From Bradyrhizobium sp. CCBAU 53340 (GTDB lineage Bacteria > Pseudomonadota > Alphaproteobacteria > Rhizobiales > Xanthobacteraceae), in NCBI RefSeq assembly GCF_015291645.1, contig NZ_CP030055.1, positions 7,068,001 through 7,132,000 on the forward strand: 64,000 bases of DNA, in the 5' to 3' direction. The notes under the pieces are model-generated. The model did not search any database. It had not been told where the DNA came from and was given only the letters and a program-made list of their open reading frames with translations. Positions 18,237 to 27,160 of the stretch are shown here, in pieces. Every line of letters starts with the position of its first letter. Positions within the stretch are counted from its first letter, which is position 1. The position numbers and the translations under genes are program-made.

Positions 18237-18401
18237 TTTCTTACCCTCCCCTGGAGGGGGAGGGTCGATGCGCATGAAGCGAAGCGAAATGCGCAGCGGG
18301 GTGGGGTGACAGTCTGTCCCCGATGAACGCTGCCCGAGTGGAGGGATCACCCCACCCCGGCGCTACGCGCCGACCCTCGCCCTCCAGGGGAGGGTAAGAA
18401 A
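18237..18401. repeat. 165-base element with perfect 18-base terminal inverted repeats
   Basis: The ends TTTCTTACCCTCCCCTGG and CCAGGGGAGGGTAAGAAA are exact reverse complements. Inner sequences (GGGGTGGGGTGA / TCACCCCACCCC, and GATGCGCATGAAGCGAAGC) are also partly palindromic. It lies between the convergent HxlR and NfeD genes and touches the NfeD stop codon. It encodes nothing visible and is probably a non-autonomous miniature element. Confidence 0.8.
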
Positions 18402-18845
18402 CTACGCCGCGGCGACCGTCAGGTTCGCACCGTCCACCTGCACCACTCTCACCCGCGTTCCCGCCGGCGTATCCGGGCCCGCGACGCGCCACACCGTGTC
18501 GCCGATGCGGACCGTGCCGTTGCCGTCGATGATGGGCTTTTCCAGCGTGAACTCGCGGCCCAAGAGCGCCTCGCTGCGCTTGTTCAGGAAGGGGCTGGCG
18601 CTGGCCTCCGGCTTCGGCCGGGCCAGCCGGCGCCACACCGGCACCGCGGCGGCTGCGAACACCGCGAACATCACCAGCTGGATCTGCCAGGAGATGACGG
18701 CAGCGAACGAGATCAGGCCAACCAGAAGCGCGGCCAGCCCGAGCCAGAACAGGAACACGCCCGGCACAATCACCTCGAGCGCCATCAGGATGAAGCCGAA
18801 GATCAGCCAATTCCAGTTGCCTAGCGATACGAACATGTCGGTCAT
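18402..18845 (-). CDS. NfeD-family membrane protein
   Basis: The 147-residue product has two to three membrane segments in residues 5-72 (WLIFGFILMALEVIVPGVFL, LAALLVGLISFAAV, LVMFAVFAAAAVPVW). A C-terminal OB-fold domain follows (LLGREFTLEKPI, GTVRIGDTVWRVAG, TRVRVVQVDGANLTV). This is the short NfeD type that partners SPFH proteins. The start at 18845 is chosen because AGAGG lies 9 bases upstream; the ATG at 18863 has none. It follows the SPFH gene by about 55 bases on the same strand, as in the conserved stomatin-NfeD pair. Confidence 0.9.
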   Translation of the reverse strand: MTDMFVSLGNWNWLIFGFILMALEVIVPGVFLFWLGLAALLVGLISFAAVISWQIQLVMFAVFAAAAVPVWRRLARPKPEASASPFLNKRSEALLGREFTLEKPIIDGNGTVRIGDTVWRVAGPDTPAGTRVRVVQVDGANLTVAAA

Positions 18846-18899
18846 GACATGACCTCTTTCCATAAGCGCCGACCTTAGCAGAAGGTCACGCGCTATTGC

Positions 18900-19904
18900 T
18901 TACCCCTGGCGCGGCGGTGGGGCCGGCGGCGTTGGGCCGGTCGGCGGCACTGAAGCGGTGCGGCGCGCGGCAGCGGTCGCGGACGCAGCACTTTCGCCAA
19001 ACGTCGCCTTCGCGATCTCGCCGATGCCGGCGAGCGAGCCGAGCATGCTGGTCGCCTCCATCGGCAGCATGATGATCTTCTGGTTCGGCGCATCCGCGAA
19101 CTGACCGAATGCCTTGATGTATTTATCGGCGATAAAATAGTTGAGCGCGGCGACGTCGCCCTTGGCGATGGCTTCCGACACGGCCTGCGTCGCTTTGGCC
19201 TCGGCTTCGGCCAGACGCTCACGCGCCTCGGCATCGCGGAAGGCGGCTTCGCGACGGCCCTCGGCCTGGAGGATCTGGCCCTGCTTGGCGCCCTCGGCGC
19301 GCAGGATCTCCGATTGGCGCTGGCCTTCGGCGGCGAGAATGTCGGCGCGCTTGACGCGCTCGGCCTTCATCTGCCGGCCCATCGCCTCGACGAGGTCGGC
19401 CGGTGGCACGATGTCCTTGATCTCGATACGGTTGACCTTGACGCCCCAGGGCGAGACCGCGGCGTCGACGACGCGCAAGAGGCGCTCGTTGATCTCGTCG
19501 CGATGCGACAGCACCTGGTCGAGATCCATCGAACCCATCACCGAACGGATGTTGGTCATGGTCAGCACCGTGATGGCCTGCGTCAGATTGGCGACCTCGT
19601 AGCTCGCCTTCGCCGCATCGAACACCTGGAAGAAGGCAACACCATCCACCGTCACGGTGGCGTTGTCCTTGGTGATGACCTCCTGCTCGGGGATGTCAAT
19701 CACCTGCTCCATCATGTTGATCTTGCGCCCGACGCGATCGAAATAGGGCACGATCAGATTGAGCCCGGGGCTCAGCGTCTGCGTGTATTTGCCGAACCGC
19801 TCGATGGTCCAGTCATAGCCCTGCGGCACCGTCTTCACGCCGGCAATCAGGGTGATGATGACGAGCAAGACCAGAACAATCGCGAAAATATCGAAACCGC
19901 TCAT
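18900..19904 (-). CDS. SPFH/Band 7 (stomatin-like, QmcA-type) membrane protein
   Basis: The 334-residue protein has an N-terminal membrane anchor (about 5-24, FAIVLVLLVIITLIAGV), the SPFH domain (KTVPQGYDWTIERFGKY to about 190) and a long Glu/Ala/Arg-rich helix (about 190-265) that should form coiled coils. The tail is Pro/Ala-rich. Family members form large oligomers in membrane microdomains and affect membrane quality control. GGAGG lies 5 bases before the ATG at 19904, which rules out the longer upstream start. The NfeD gene directly downstream supports the call. Confidence 0.92.
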   Translation of the reverse strand: MSGFDIFAIVLVLLVIITLIAGVKTVPQGYDWTIERFGKYTQTLSPGLNLIVPYFDRVGRKINMMEQVIDIPEQEVITKDNATVTVDGVAFFQVFDAAKASYEVANLTQAITVLTMTNIRSVMGSMDLDQVLSHRDEINERLLRVVDAAVSPWGVKVNRIEIKDIVPPADLVEAMGRQMKAERVKRADILAAEGQRQSEILRAEGAKQGQILQAEGRREAAFRDAEARERLAEAEAKATQAVSEAIAKGDVAALNYFIADKYIKAFGQFADAPNQKIIMLPMEATSMLGSLAGIGEIAKATFGESAASATAAARRTASVPPTGPTPPAPPPRQG

Positions 19905-20122
19905 ATTTCCTCCAAAGCGGGAAAGAAGCCGGAAAAAAGCCCTTCCCGCGCTGCCATTGGTCGGGATCAGCACCCTACCGGTTCAGCGGTCGCTTTTCAC
20001 GTCGGCATCCAGGCCATTCTGCACAAGATAAGACGAGAGGGAACGGTCGCGATTATGTATTTGCGAACGGCTCTTGAAAGCGCGAAAGCGCAGACCTAAC
20101 GGCAAAAGTTGAGGATTCCGCC

Positions 20123-21103
20123 CTACTCGATGACGTCGTTCGCGATTGCGAGCAGGCCCGGGGAAAGCGTGACGCCAATCGCCTTGGCCGTCTTCAGGTT
20201 GACAGCCAGCTCGAACTTGGTGGGGTTCTGGACCGGGAGGTCCGCAGGCAGCGCACCCTTGAGGATACGATCGATATAGCCGGCGGCTCGGCGGAGCTGC
20301 TCGGCGCTGTCCGTGCTGTATGACATCAACCCACCCTCATCGACAAAGGCGCGAATGCAGAACACGGCCGGCAAATGCGCCTGCTCGATCGCCGCCAGCA
20401 GCGGCGCGCGATTCGCGATGGCGAAGAAATCCGGCAGCACCAGGAAGCCGCCGTCCCTGCGTGAGGCCAGCGCGGCGATCGAAGCGACGTCATGCACCGG
20501 CGCGGGCTCGACCGTCACATGCAGCGTCCGCGCAGCGTCTTCGATCGTGCGCAGCATCAGCGGCGCGAATGACGCGGTGGCGGGGTTGTAGACGACGAAG
20601 ACGCGCGAGACCCTTGGCGTGACCTGCGTCAGCATCTCCAGCCATTTGCCGGCGAGCGGACCATCGTAATCGGTGAAGCCGGTGATGTTGCCGCCGGGAC
20701 GGGCAAGGTTCTGGACAAAACCCTGGCTGACGGGATCGGTGACCACAGCAAACACGATCGGGATCGTCGTGGTGCGCTGGCGCAGTTCCTCCACCGACGG
20801 TGTGCCGATCGCAAGCAGGACGTCCGGCTTGAGTGCGATCAGCTGATCGGCAAGCCGGGCGATGGTCGCGCGGTCGCCGACCCCGCTCCGCCAGTCGATA
20901 TTGAGATTGTCCTGCTCTTTCCAGCCATGAACGGCGAGCGCCTCGGCCAGATGAGCCTCGCCGATCACATTATCCGCCGCGACGACCGAGAGCACACCGA
21001 GCCGGCGGGTCGCAGTCGGTTGCTGCGCCAGCACTGAGGCCGGCCATGCCGCGAGCGTCCCCAGAAGCGCCAGATAGTCGCGGCGGTTCATGGGAGGCGC
21101 CAT
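20123..21103 (-). CDS. ABC transporter substrate-binding protein (ABC_sub_bind family)
   Basis: The 326-residue protein begins with a Tat-like or Sec signal (MNRRDYLALLGTLAAWPASV, cleavage near LAQ). It has the family pattern: RRLGVLSVV, an ADQLIALKPDVLLAIGTP segment, IPIVFAVVTDPVSQGFVQNL and ARPGGNITGFTDY. This family (PF04392) binds amino acids or unknown small molecules, and many members stand alone in Bradyrhizobium. No permease or ATPase gene is nearby. The start codon overlaps the hemH stop (TGATG); an ATG four codons later is equally possible. Ligand unknown. Confidence 0.85.
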   Translation of the reverse strand: MAPPMNRRDYLALLGTLAAWPASVLAQQPTATRRLGVLSVVAADNVIGEAHLAEALAVHGWKEQDNLNIDWRSGVGDRATIARLADQLIALKPDVLLAIGTPSVEELRQRTTTIPIVFAVVTDPVSQGFVQNLARPGGNITGFTDYDGPLAGKWLEMLTQVTPRVSRVFVVYNPATASFAPLMLRTIEDAARTLHVTVEPAPVHDVASIAALASRRDGGFLVLPDFFAIANRAPLLAAIEQAHLPAVFCIRAFVDEGGLMSYSTDSAEQLRRAAGYIDRILKGALPADLPVQNPTKFELAVNLKTAKAIGVTLSPGLLAIANDVIE

Positions 21104-22140
21104 CAGATCCAGCCCTGCAGCTCGCGCAGCACCAGCGTACGGATCACGTCCATGCCGGGGTCGCTGTCATTGAGGCAGGGGATCGCGGAAAAGTGCTCGC
21201 CGCCGTTATGCCTGAAGATCTCGGCATTCTCCTGCGCGATCTCCTCCAGGGTCTCCAGGCAATCGGCGGAAAAGCCCGGCGTCACCACCGCGATGCGGCG
21301 CACGCCTTCTTTCGCCAGCCGCTCCATCGTCTTGTCGGTGTAGGGCTGCAGCCACTCGTCATTGCCGAAGCGCGACTGGAAGGTCAGCAGCAGCTTTGTC
21401 TCATCCATGCCGAGCCGGCGGCGCAGCGCCTCGGTCGTCGCGATGCAATGGCTTTGATACGGATCACCCTTCTCGACATAGGATTTCGGCATGCCGTGGA
21501 AGGAGGCAACGATCAGCTCGGGCTTGAACGGCAGCGCTGCCAGATGCGCCTCGATCGAGACGGCGAGCGCCTCGATATAGGCCTCGTCCTCGTAGTAAGG
21601 CGGCGTCACCCGCAGCGTCGGCTGGTTGCGCAGGCGGGCGAGCACGCGGAACACCTCGTCGCAAACGGTCGCCGAGGTGGAGGCGGAATATTGCGGATAG
21701 AGCGGCACGGCAAGGATACGCTCGCAGCCCTTCGCGATCAGCGCATCAATGCCCGCCTTGATCGAGGGATTGCCGTAGCGCATTGCCCAATCCACCACGA
21801 CATGCGTGCTGTCACACAGCGCGGATGCGAGCTTGTCGGCTTGCGAGCGCGTGATCGTCTTCAGCGGCGACTCGTTCCGCTCGGTGTTCCAGATCTTCTG
21901 ATAGTCGAGCGCCTTGGTGCGGGGGCGGCTGCGCAGGATGATGCCGTTCAGCACGACCTTCCAGATCAGGCCCTGGTCCTCGATGACGCGGGCGTCGGAC
22001 AGGAATTCCTTGAGGTAGACCCGCACGCCCGGAGCATCGGCGGTGTCGGGTGTGCCGAGATTGACCAGCAGCACGCCAACGCGCGGCTGGGCCGATGGCG
22101 CTGCCGGTTTCGCTGAAACGATGGGGGCTAAGGTCGTCAT
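21103..22140 (-). CDS. hemH: Ferrochelatase
   Basis: The 345-residue enzyme inserts Fe2+ into protoporphyrin IX in the last step of haem synthesis. Recognised segments are VGVLLVNLGTPDT, PLYPQYSASTSATV, the catalytic His in VASFHGMPKSYVEKGDPY, and TPGFSADCLETLEEI with its conserved Glu. The ATG at 22140 was chosen; a TTG at 22176 would add 12 residues without support. The gene for the ABC-type binding protein follows with a one-base TGATG overlap, so the two may be co-translated, although their functions do not obviously match. Confidence 0.96.
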   Translation of the reverse strand: MTTLAPIVSAKPAAPSAQPRVGVLLVNLGTPDTADAPGVRVYLKEFLSDARVIEDQGLIWKVVLNGIILRSRPRTKALDYQKIWNTERNESPLKTITRSQADKLASALCDSTHVVVDWAMRYGNPSIKAGIDALIAKGCERILAVPLYPQYSASTSATVCDEVFRVLARLRNQPTLRVTPPYYEDEAYIEALAVSIEAHLAALPFKPELIVASFHGMPKSYVEKGDPYQSHCIATTEALRRRLGMDETKLLLTFQSRFGNDEWLQPYTDKTMERLAKEGVRRIAVVTPGFSADCLETLEEIAQENAEIFRHNGGEHFSAIPCLNDSDPGMDVIRTLVLRELQGWI

Positions 22141-22219
22141 GGTCAATTGCGTCGCGCGTTGCTCCGAACTTGTCAAGATGAGCCCGGTTTCGCTAGGGTC
22201 CAGCCTAGGGGGAGGGAAG

Positions 22220-22618
22220 ATGACACTCGCGGAATGGTGCGTTCTCGGAGCGCTGCTGCTCTATCTCGTCACGATCGTCTCGATCAAATGGATCCGGTTT
22301 CGCGGCTTCGACAATTCCCGGCCGCGCGATCCCGCCTTCTATGAGGATGCCATCGCGCAGCGCGCACTGGGCGCGCACCAGAACGGCATCGAGACCTTTC
22401 CGTTCTTCGCCTTCGCGGTCCTGCTCGCCGAATTCCGCGACTCGCCGCAACGCCTGATCGACGAGCTTGCCGTGCTGTTCGTGATCGTCCGGATCGCCTA
22501 TGTGCTGACCTATCTCGGCAACCGCCCGACCCTGCGCTCGATCCTCTGGAGCATCGGCTTTGCGATCAATCTGGCGATCTTCTTCATGCCGATGTTGAAG
22601 CGGTTCTTGCCGGTGTGA
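22220..22618 (+). CDS. MAPEG-family membrane protein
   Basis: The 132-residue protein has four hydrophobic segments (ACVLGALLLYLVTIVSI-like at 6-22, TFPFFAFAVLLA, LAVLFVIVRIAYVLTYL, ILWSIGFAINLAIFFMP). The motif ALGAHQNGIETFPFFAFAVL with a conserved N and E is typical of MAPEG proteins, which include glutathione transferases and leukotriene synthases. GGAGGG lies just before the ATG at 22220, so the longer upstream reading is rejected. Function in bacteria is generally unknown. It is divergent from hemH. Confidence 0.85.
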   Translation: MTLAEWCVLGALLLYLVTIVSIKWIRFRGFDNSRPRDPAFYEDAIAQRALGAHQNGIETFPFFAFAVLLAEFRDSPQRLIDELAVLFVIVRIAYVLTYLGNRPTLRSILWSIGFAINLAIFFMPMLKRFLPV

Positions 22619-22641
22619 AGATGCACGGCTCCCTCCAAATC

Positions 22642-22771
22642 CGTCATCCTGAGGCGCGAGGTCCACGGTGCAACGCACCGTGGAACGAGCCTCGAAGGAT
22701 GACCGGCCTCGATGCAGCCGGGCCGTCGCCCTTCGAGGGCCGCTGAAGAAGGCGGCCACCTCAGGGTGACG
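22642..22771. repeat. Palindromic repeat, CGTCATCCTGAGG class
   Basis: Outer ends CGTCATCCTGAGG and CCTCAGGGTGACG surround inner palindromes GTCCACGGTGCAACGCACCG and GAGGCCGGTC-like arms. Similar elements are widespread in Bradyrhizobiaceae. It fills the gap between the MAPEG gene and the convergent NicO gene. Confidence 0.8.
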
Positions 22772-22794
22772 GGACTAGCTGATCGCAGCCCGCC

Positions 22795-23895
22795 TCAAAA
22801 ACACGTCGTCCGCTCAGCCGCGATGTAGCCGAACAGCAGCCCCGCCCCGAACAGCAGAACCATAGCCGCGGCGCCGAATTCGATGCCGCGCATGAACAGC
22901 GCACCACCGCCGTCGCGCCCCGCGCTGAGGCGGCCAGCGATGTCCTTGGCGGAAACGGCGACGACCGCGATGGCCGCAACGGTGATGGCGGTGCCCAGCC
23001 CCATCAGCAAGGTTGCGGCAATGCCGGCCCAGAACAGGCCTTGGACGAGTGCGAACACCAGCACCAGGATCGCGCCCGAGCAGGGGCGGATGCCGACGGT
23101 GAGGATCGCAGCAAACCCGCGCCGCCAGCCGCCGGGACCGGCGAGCTCGCTCGGGGTTGGACCGTGGGAATGGCCGCAATGCTCGTCGTGGACGTGGTCA
23201 TGCCCATGATCGTGATCAGCGTGCGCGCGATCGTGATGCTGGTGATCATGCATATCATGATGGTGATGGCCATGATCATGATGCTCATGCGGCACGCCCG
23301 CGATCGCCGGCACCGGCTGCGTGGTCTGGAGCGCGCGGATGAACGTGCGCCCCTTGACCCAGACCAGGCGCAGGCCGAACAGCGCGATCAGGGCGTAGCT
23401 TGCGATCTCGATCGCCCCCTCCGCCTTGCACATGGTCCTGGCGGTGGCGTTCAGGATCCAGGCCGAGATGCCGACGATCAGGATCGCGACCAGCGACTGC
23501 ATCAGCGCCGAGGCGAACGACAGCGCGATGCCGCGCCGCGCGGTCTCGCGGTTGGCGACCAGATAAGAAGCGATCACCGCCTTGCCGTGGCCGGGGCCCG
23601 CGGCATGGAAAATGCCGTAAGCAAAGGAGATGAAGAGCAGCGTCCACACCGCCGAGCCGTCGGACTTGGCGGCGCGGATGGTCGACGACATCTGGCGATA
23701 GAATTCCGACTGCTTTGCCAGCAGCCAGCCGATCAGGCCACTGGCCTCGGGCGCCGCCGCCGGTGCCTGCTTCGGCGCGCCGAATGGATTTTGCGCGAGG
23801 ACCTCGTGAAGCACCGCATCGGCTGCGCCCGCGACCAGGAGCACGGCGAGGCAGGCAATCAGCCCACGCACGAGCGGCGGGAGATGCGGCTTCAA
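22795..23895 (-). CDS. NicO-family nickel/cobalt transporter
   Basis: The 366-residue product has at least six membrane segments. It contains the NicO motif HAAGPGHGKAVIASYLV and IRPCSGAILVLVFAL near the C-terminal half. A His-rich loop of about 45 residues (HEHHDHGHHHHDMHDH and onward to GHSHG) lies between helices 3 and 4 and should bind metal. The start is a TTG at 23895 that overlaps the stop of the DUF1007 gene (TTGA); no ATG is available nearby. The upstream reading frame is a shadow of two other genes. RcnA-like efflux or uptake cannot be told apart from sequence alone. Confidence 0.88.
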   Translation of the reverse strand: MKPHLPPLVRGLIACLAVLLVAGAADAVLHEVLAQNPFGAPKQAPAAAPEASGLIGWLLAKQSEFYRQMSSTIRAAKSDGSAVWTLLFISFAYGIFHAAGPGHGKAVIASYLVANRETARRGIALSFASALMQSLVAILIVGISAWILNATARTMCKAEGAIEIASYALIALFGLRLVWVKGRTFIRALQTTQPVPAIAGVPHEHHDHGHHHHDMHDHQHHDRAHADHDHGHDHVHDEHCGHSHGPTPSELAGPGGWRRGFAAILTVGIRPCSGAILVLVFALVQGLFWAGIAATLLMGLGTAITVAAIAVVAVSAKDIAGRLSAGRDGGGALFMRGIEFGAAAMVLLFGAGLLFGYIAAERTTCF

Positions 23896-24524
23896 GGGCA
23901 ATCCACCGTGATCTTGTTGGCGAACATCATGCCGAAATTGGCGTTCGGGCCGTCGGTGAAGGTCTGCTCGTTGAGCTTCTGCGCGGTCGCGGTGCCGTCG
24001 CTGGGACGATCGAGCTTCATCTGGCAGGCGGAGGGCGCGCCGACCAGCTTGACCGGATTGTCCTTGGCCATCTGGAAATCGATGAAGAAGGAACGGTCGA
24101 ACACTTCGAGCACCAGCTGCTTGGGCTTGAGCGGGTTCTTCAGCGGCAGCGTGAAGTGCAGGGTGAGCACCGTATCCTTGTAGTCGAGGAAGTAGTCGAC
24201 CGGTTCGCCAAAGCGCTCCTTCTTGCCGTCGGCTTTGGCGAATGTGAAGTAGGCATATTCCTTCAGCGACTCGACATTGGTCTGCGCCAGCGGCCCCAGT
24301 TCCTCGCGGGTGTAGGCGCCCTTGGTCTTGCTCTCCAGGCCCTGCACCGCATAGGCCGAGAACATGTCGTCGAAGGTCCAGGCGTGGCGCACGCCAGTGA
24401 TCGAGCCATCCTCGGCATAGAGCAATTCGCTTGTCGCGGTGATCCAGACATGCGGATGCGCGCTCGCCGCGCCTGATGCGAGCATCATGGCGGCGGCGAG
24501 CAGCCGTCCCAGCAGGGCGCGCAT
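23892..24524 (-). CDS. DUF1007 family periplasmic protein
   Basis: The 210-residue protein has a signal peptide (MRALLGRLLAAAMMLASGAA, cleavage near ASA) and the mature start HPHVWITATSEL that defines DUF1007. This family almost always neighbours a NicO or nickel permease gene. A His pair at the mature N terminus could bind a metal, as in many periplasmic metal proteins. It lies 5 bases after the M3 peptidase stop and overlaps the NicO start. It is thought to assist nickel or cobalt handling; this is from context. Confidence 0.87.
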   Translation of the reverse strand: MRALLGRLLAAAMMLASGAASAHPHVWITATSELLYAEDGSITGVRHAWTFDDMFSAYAVQGLESKTKGAYTREELGPLAQTNVESLKEYAYFTFAKADGKKERFGEPVDYFLDYKDTVLTLHFTLPLKNPLKPKQLVLEVFDRSFFIDFQMAKDNPVKLVGAPSACQMKLDRPSDGTATAQKLNEQTFTDGPNANFGMMFANKITVDCP

Positions 24525-24529
24525 GCCGG

Positions 24530-26608
24530 TCAAGCCGCCTTGTCGTCGAGCAGGCCGCGACGGCGCAGCAGCGCGTCGGGCTCGGGCGGGCGACCACGGA
24601 AGGCCTCGTAGGCTGCTTCCGGATCGACCGATCCGCCGCTCGAATAGATGTCGTCGTGCAGGCGTTTTGCCACCGCAGGATCGAAGATGTTGCCGGCCTC
24701 CTCGAAGGCACCGAAGGCGTCGGCGTCCATCACCTCGGACCACATGTAGCTGTAATAGCCGGCCGCATAGTGGTCGCCGGAGAAGATGTGGCCGAATTGC
24801 GTGGGCCGGTGCCGCATCGAGATTTCCTCGGGCATGCCGATCTTCTCCAGCTCCCTTTTCTCGAAGGCCCGGACGTCCTGCGCGTCCGCGGCTGGCTGGG
24901 AGTGGAATTCGAGATCGACCAGCGCCGAGGAGACGAATTCGACGGTGGCAAAGCCCTGGTTGAACTTGCGCGCGGCCAGGAAGCGCTTGAGCAGATCGTC
25001 CGGCAAGGGCTCGCCGGTCTGGTAGTGACGGGCGAATTTCTGCAGCACTTCGGGCCGCTCCTGCCAGTGCTCGTAGAGCTGCGAGGGCAGCTCCACGAAG
25101 TCGGTGAAGACAGAGGTGCCCGACAGCGACGGATAGGTCACGTTGGAGAGCATGCCGTGCAGGCCGTGGCCGAACTCGTGGAACAGGGTCCGGGCATCGT
25201 CGGGCGACAGCAGCGAGGGCTCAGCTCCGGTGCCCTTGGCGAAATTGCAGACGTTGATGATGAGCGGCGCGATCTCGCCGTCGAGCTTCTGCTGGTCGCG
25301 CAGCGAGGTCATCCAGGCGCCGGAGCGTTTTGATGGCCGGGCGTAGTAGTCGCCGTAGAACAGCGCCTTGTGCTTGCCGTCCGGTCCCTTCACCTCCCAA
25401 ACCCGGACGTCGGGGTGCCAGACCGGCACGTCCTTGCGCTCCTCGAAGGTGATGCCGAACAGGCGGGTGGCGCAGTCGAAGGCGGCGGCGATCATGTGGT
25501 CGAGCGTGAGGTACGGCTTGATCGCGGCATCGTCGAAATTGGCGCGCTGCAGGCGCAGCTTCTCGGCGTAGAAGCGCCAGTCCCACGGCGCGAGCTTGAA
25601 ATTGCCGCCCTCCTCCGTGATCAGCGCCTGCATTTCGTCGCGGTCGGCGAGCGCCCGCGCCCGGGCCGGCTTCCAGACCCGCTCCAGCAGGCCGCGCACG
25701 GCGTCCGGCGTCTTGGCCATGGAATCCTCGAGCCGGTAGGCGGCAAAGGTCGGGTAGCCCAGGAGCTTGGCGCTCTCCTCGCGCAGCTTCAAAATCTCGC
25801 CGATGGCGGTGTTGTTGTCGTTGGCATTGCCGTTGTCGCCACGCGCTGTGAAGGCCTTGTAGACCTTCTCGCGCAGGTCGCGCCTCGCCGAACTCTTCAG
25901 GAACGGCTCGGCCGAGGAGCGCGACAGCGTCACGATGGCCTTGCCGGCCATGCCGCGATCTTCTGCCGCAGCCTTGGCGGCGGCGACGAAGCTCTCCGGC
26001 AGGCCCTGGCGATCGGCCTCCCCCAGCTCCATGAACCAGTCCTGCTCGTCGCCGAGCAGATGATGGCTGAAGCCGGTCGCGAGCTGGGCCAGCTTCTCGT
26101 TGATCTCCGCCATCCGCGTCTTGGCCTCGTCCGACAGGCCGGCGCCGGCGCGGTGGAAGCGGGTATAGGTGCGCTCCAAGAGGCGGAGCTGCTCCGGGGT
26201 GAGGCCGAGATTGGCGCGGTTCTCGTGCAGCTGGGCGATGCGGCCAAACAGCACGGCGTTCATCATGATCGGATTCCAGTGCCGCGCCATCCGCAAGGAG
26301 ACCTCCTTGTCGATGTCGAGAATGGCCGGGTTGGAATGCGCCGAGACGAGATCGTAGAAGACCGCGGCGACCTTGTTCAGTAGCTTGCCGGAGCGCTCCA
26401 GCGCCGTGATCGTGTTGGCGAAGTCTGGTGCGGCGGGATCGTTGGTGATCGCCGCGATCTCGGCAGCGTGGTCGGCGAAGGCCTGCTCGAAGCCCGGGAG
26501 GAAGTGCTCTGGCTTGATCTCGTCGAAGGGCGGGGTCGCAAACGGCGTCACCCAGGCCTTCAGCAGCGGGTTGGTCTCGGCGTCCGTAGTTTGGCGGGGT
26601 TCTGACAT
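24530..26608 (-). CDS. M3 family oligopeptidase (peptidyl-dipeptidase/oligopeptidase A type)
   Basis: The 692-residue zinc metallopeptidase has the active-site motif HEFGH at 477-481, within TLFHEFGHGLHGML. C-terminal conserved parts include GDHYAAGYYSYMWSEV and MADAFGAFEEAG-like sequence. It should degrade short peptides in the cytoplasm; no signal peptide is visible with the ATG at 26608. A long in-frame extension upstream is non-coding in character. It is the first gene of a tight cluster with the DUF1007 and NicO genes, which is odd for a peptidase and may reflect only shared transcription. Confidence 0.93.
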   Translation of the reverse strand: MSEPRQTTDAETNPLLKAWVTPFATPPFDEIKPEHFLPGFEQAFADHAAEIAAITNDPAAPDFANTITALERSGKLLNKVAAVFYDLVSAHSNPAILDIDKEVSLRMARHWNPIMMNAVLFGRIAQLHENRANLGLTPEQLRLLERTYTRFHRAGAGLSDEAKTRMAEINEKLAQLATGFSHHLLGDEQDWFMELGEADRQGLPESFVAAAKAAAEDRGMAGKAIVTLSRSSAEPFLKSSARRDLREKVYKAFTARGDNGNANDNNTAIGEILKLREESAKLLGYPTFAAYRLEDSMAKTPDAVRGLLERVWKPARARALADRDEMQALITEEGGNFKLAPWDWRFYAEKLRLQRANFDDAAIKPYLTLDHMIAAAFDCATRLFGITFEERKDVPVWHPDVRVWEVKGPDGKHKALFYGDYYARPSKRSGAWMTSLRDQQKLDGEIAPLIINVCNFAKGTGAEPSLLSPDDARTLFHEFGHGLHGMLSNVTYPSLSGTSVFTDFVELPSQLYEHWQERPEVLQKFARHYQTGEPLPDDLLKRFLAARKFNQGFATVEFVSSALVDLEFHSQPAADAQDVRAFEKRELEKIGMPEEISMRHRPTQFGHIFSGDHYAAGYYSYMWSEVMDADAFGAFEEAGNIFDPAVAKRLHDDIYSSGGSVDPEAAYEAFRGRPPEPDALLRRRGLLDDKAA

Positions 26609-26744
26609 CACAAGTCCCGATTTTCGAGGCAATTTATTGGAGCCAGCTATAGCACGCGATCGGGCTTTTTTGGGCCATTTGGCCTTGCTCCCGCCCGCCT
26701 TTTCGGGGAGATTGCGGCCCTCGAAACCACGGACCTCAACGCCC

Positions 26745-26999
26745 ATGAATGCGCCCTCCTCGTCCTCCCGTCAGATCGTCTGGCCGAGCGTCATCACCGT
26801 CGTCAGCGCCGCCATCCTGATCGGCGCCGAGGTGTTCGGCGCAGCGTTCGCCGGCGGCTGGGCGCTCGCGATTCTGTTCGGGCTCGGTGACCAGGGCGCG
26901 CACATCCTCCAGGCCGTGCTGTTCACACTCGGCGTGCTGGTCATGACCGCCTTCCTCCGCGCAGCTCAGCGCGTCGAGCCGTTCTTCAAGCGCGGCTGA
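26745..26999 (+). CDS. Small membrane protein, unknown
   Basis: The 84-residue protein has two hydrophobic helices (WPSVITVVSAAILIGAEVFG with AFAGGWALAILFGL, and ILQAVLFTLGVLVMTAFLRA) and a short basic tail. Many rhizobial genomes carry such a protein next to the M3 peptidase. It is divergent from that gene by 136 bases. No function can be assigned. Confidence 0.7.
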   Translation: MNAPSSSSRQIVWPSVITVVSAAILIGAEVFGAAFAGGWALAILFGLGDQGAHILQAVLFTLGVLVMTAFLRAAQRVEPFFKRG

Positions 27000-27125
27000 G
27001 GCGTCTTGCGCGACAGAGTTACGCGCGCGACACAGAAAACTTAACGCGCGTTCATCTTCCGCGTCGCTCGCGCAACACCGCGCAAGCAGATGTTAGGCAA
27101 TTCTGTTCTCAGCCTAAAAAAATTC

Positions 27126-27154
27126 TTGCGAAGCCGAGTCAAAACGCTTATGTG
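27126..27154 (+). promoter_or_regulatory. Probable sigma70 promoter of the speF leader and ornithine decarboxylase gene
   Basis: TTGCGA at 27126-27131, a spacer of 17 bases and TATGTG at 27149-27154. Transcription would start near 27161, giving a leader of about 510 bases. The spacing is ideal and the -35 is good; the -10 is only moderate. Confidence 0.55.
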
Positions 27155-27160
27155 CGGACT

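Noticed and set aside
23896..24711. N-terminal extension of the NicO frame across the DUF1007 gene
   Set aside because: The extension is a shadow of two genes in other frames; the TTG overlapping the DUF1007 stop gives a normal-length transporter.
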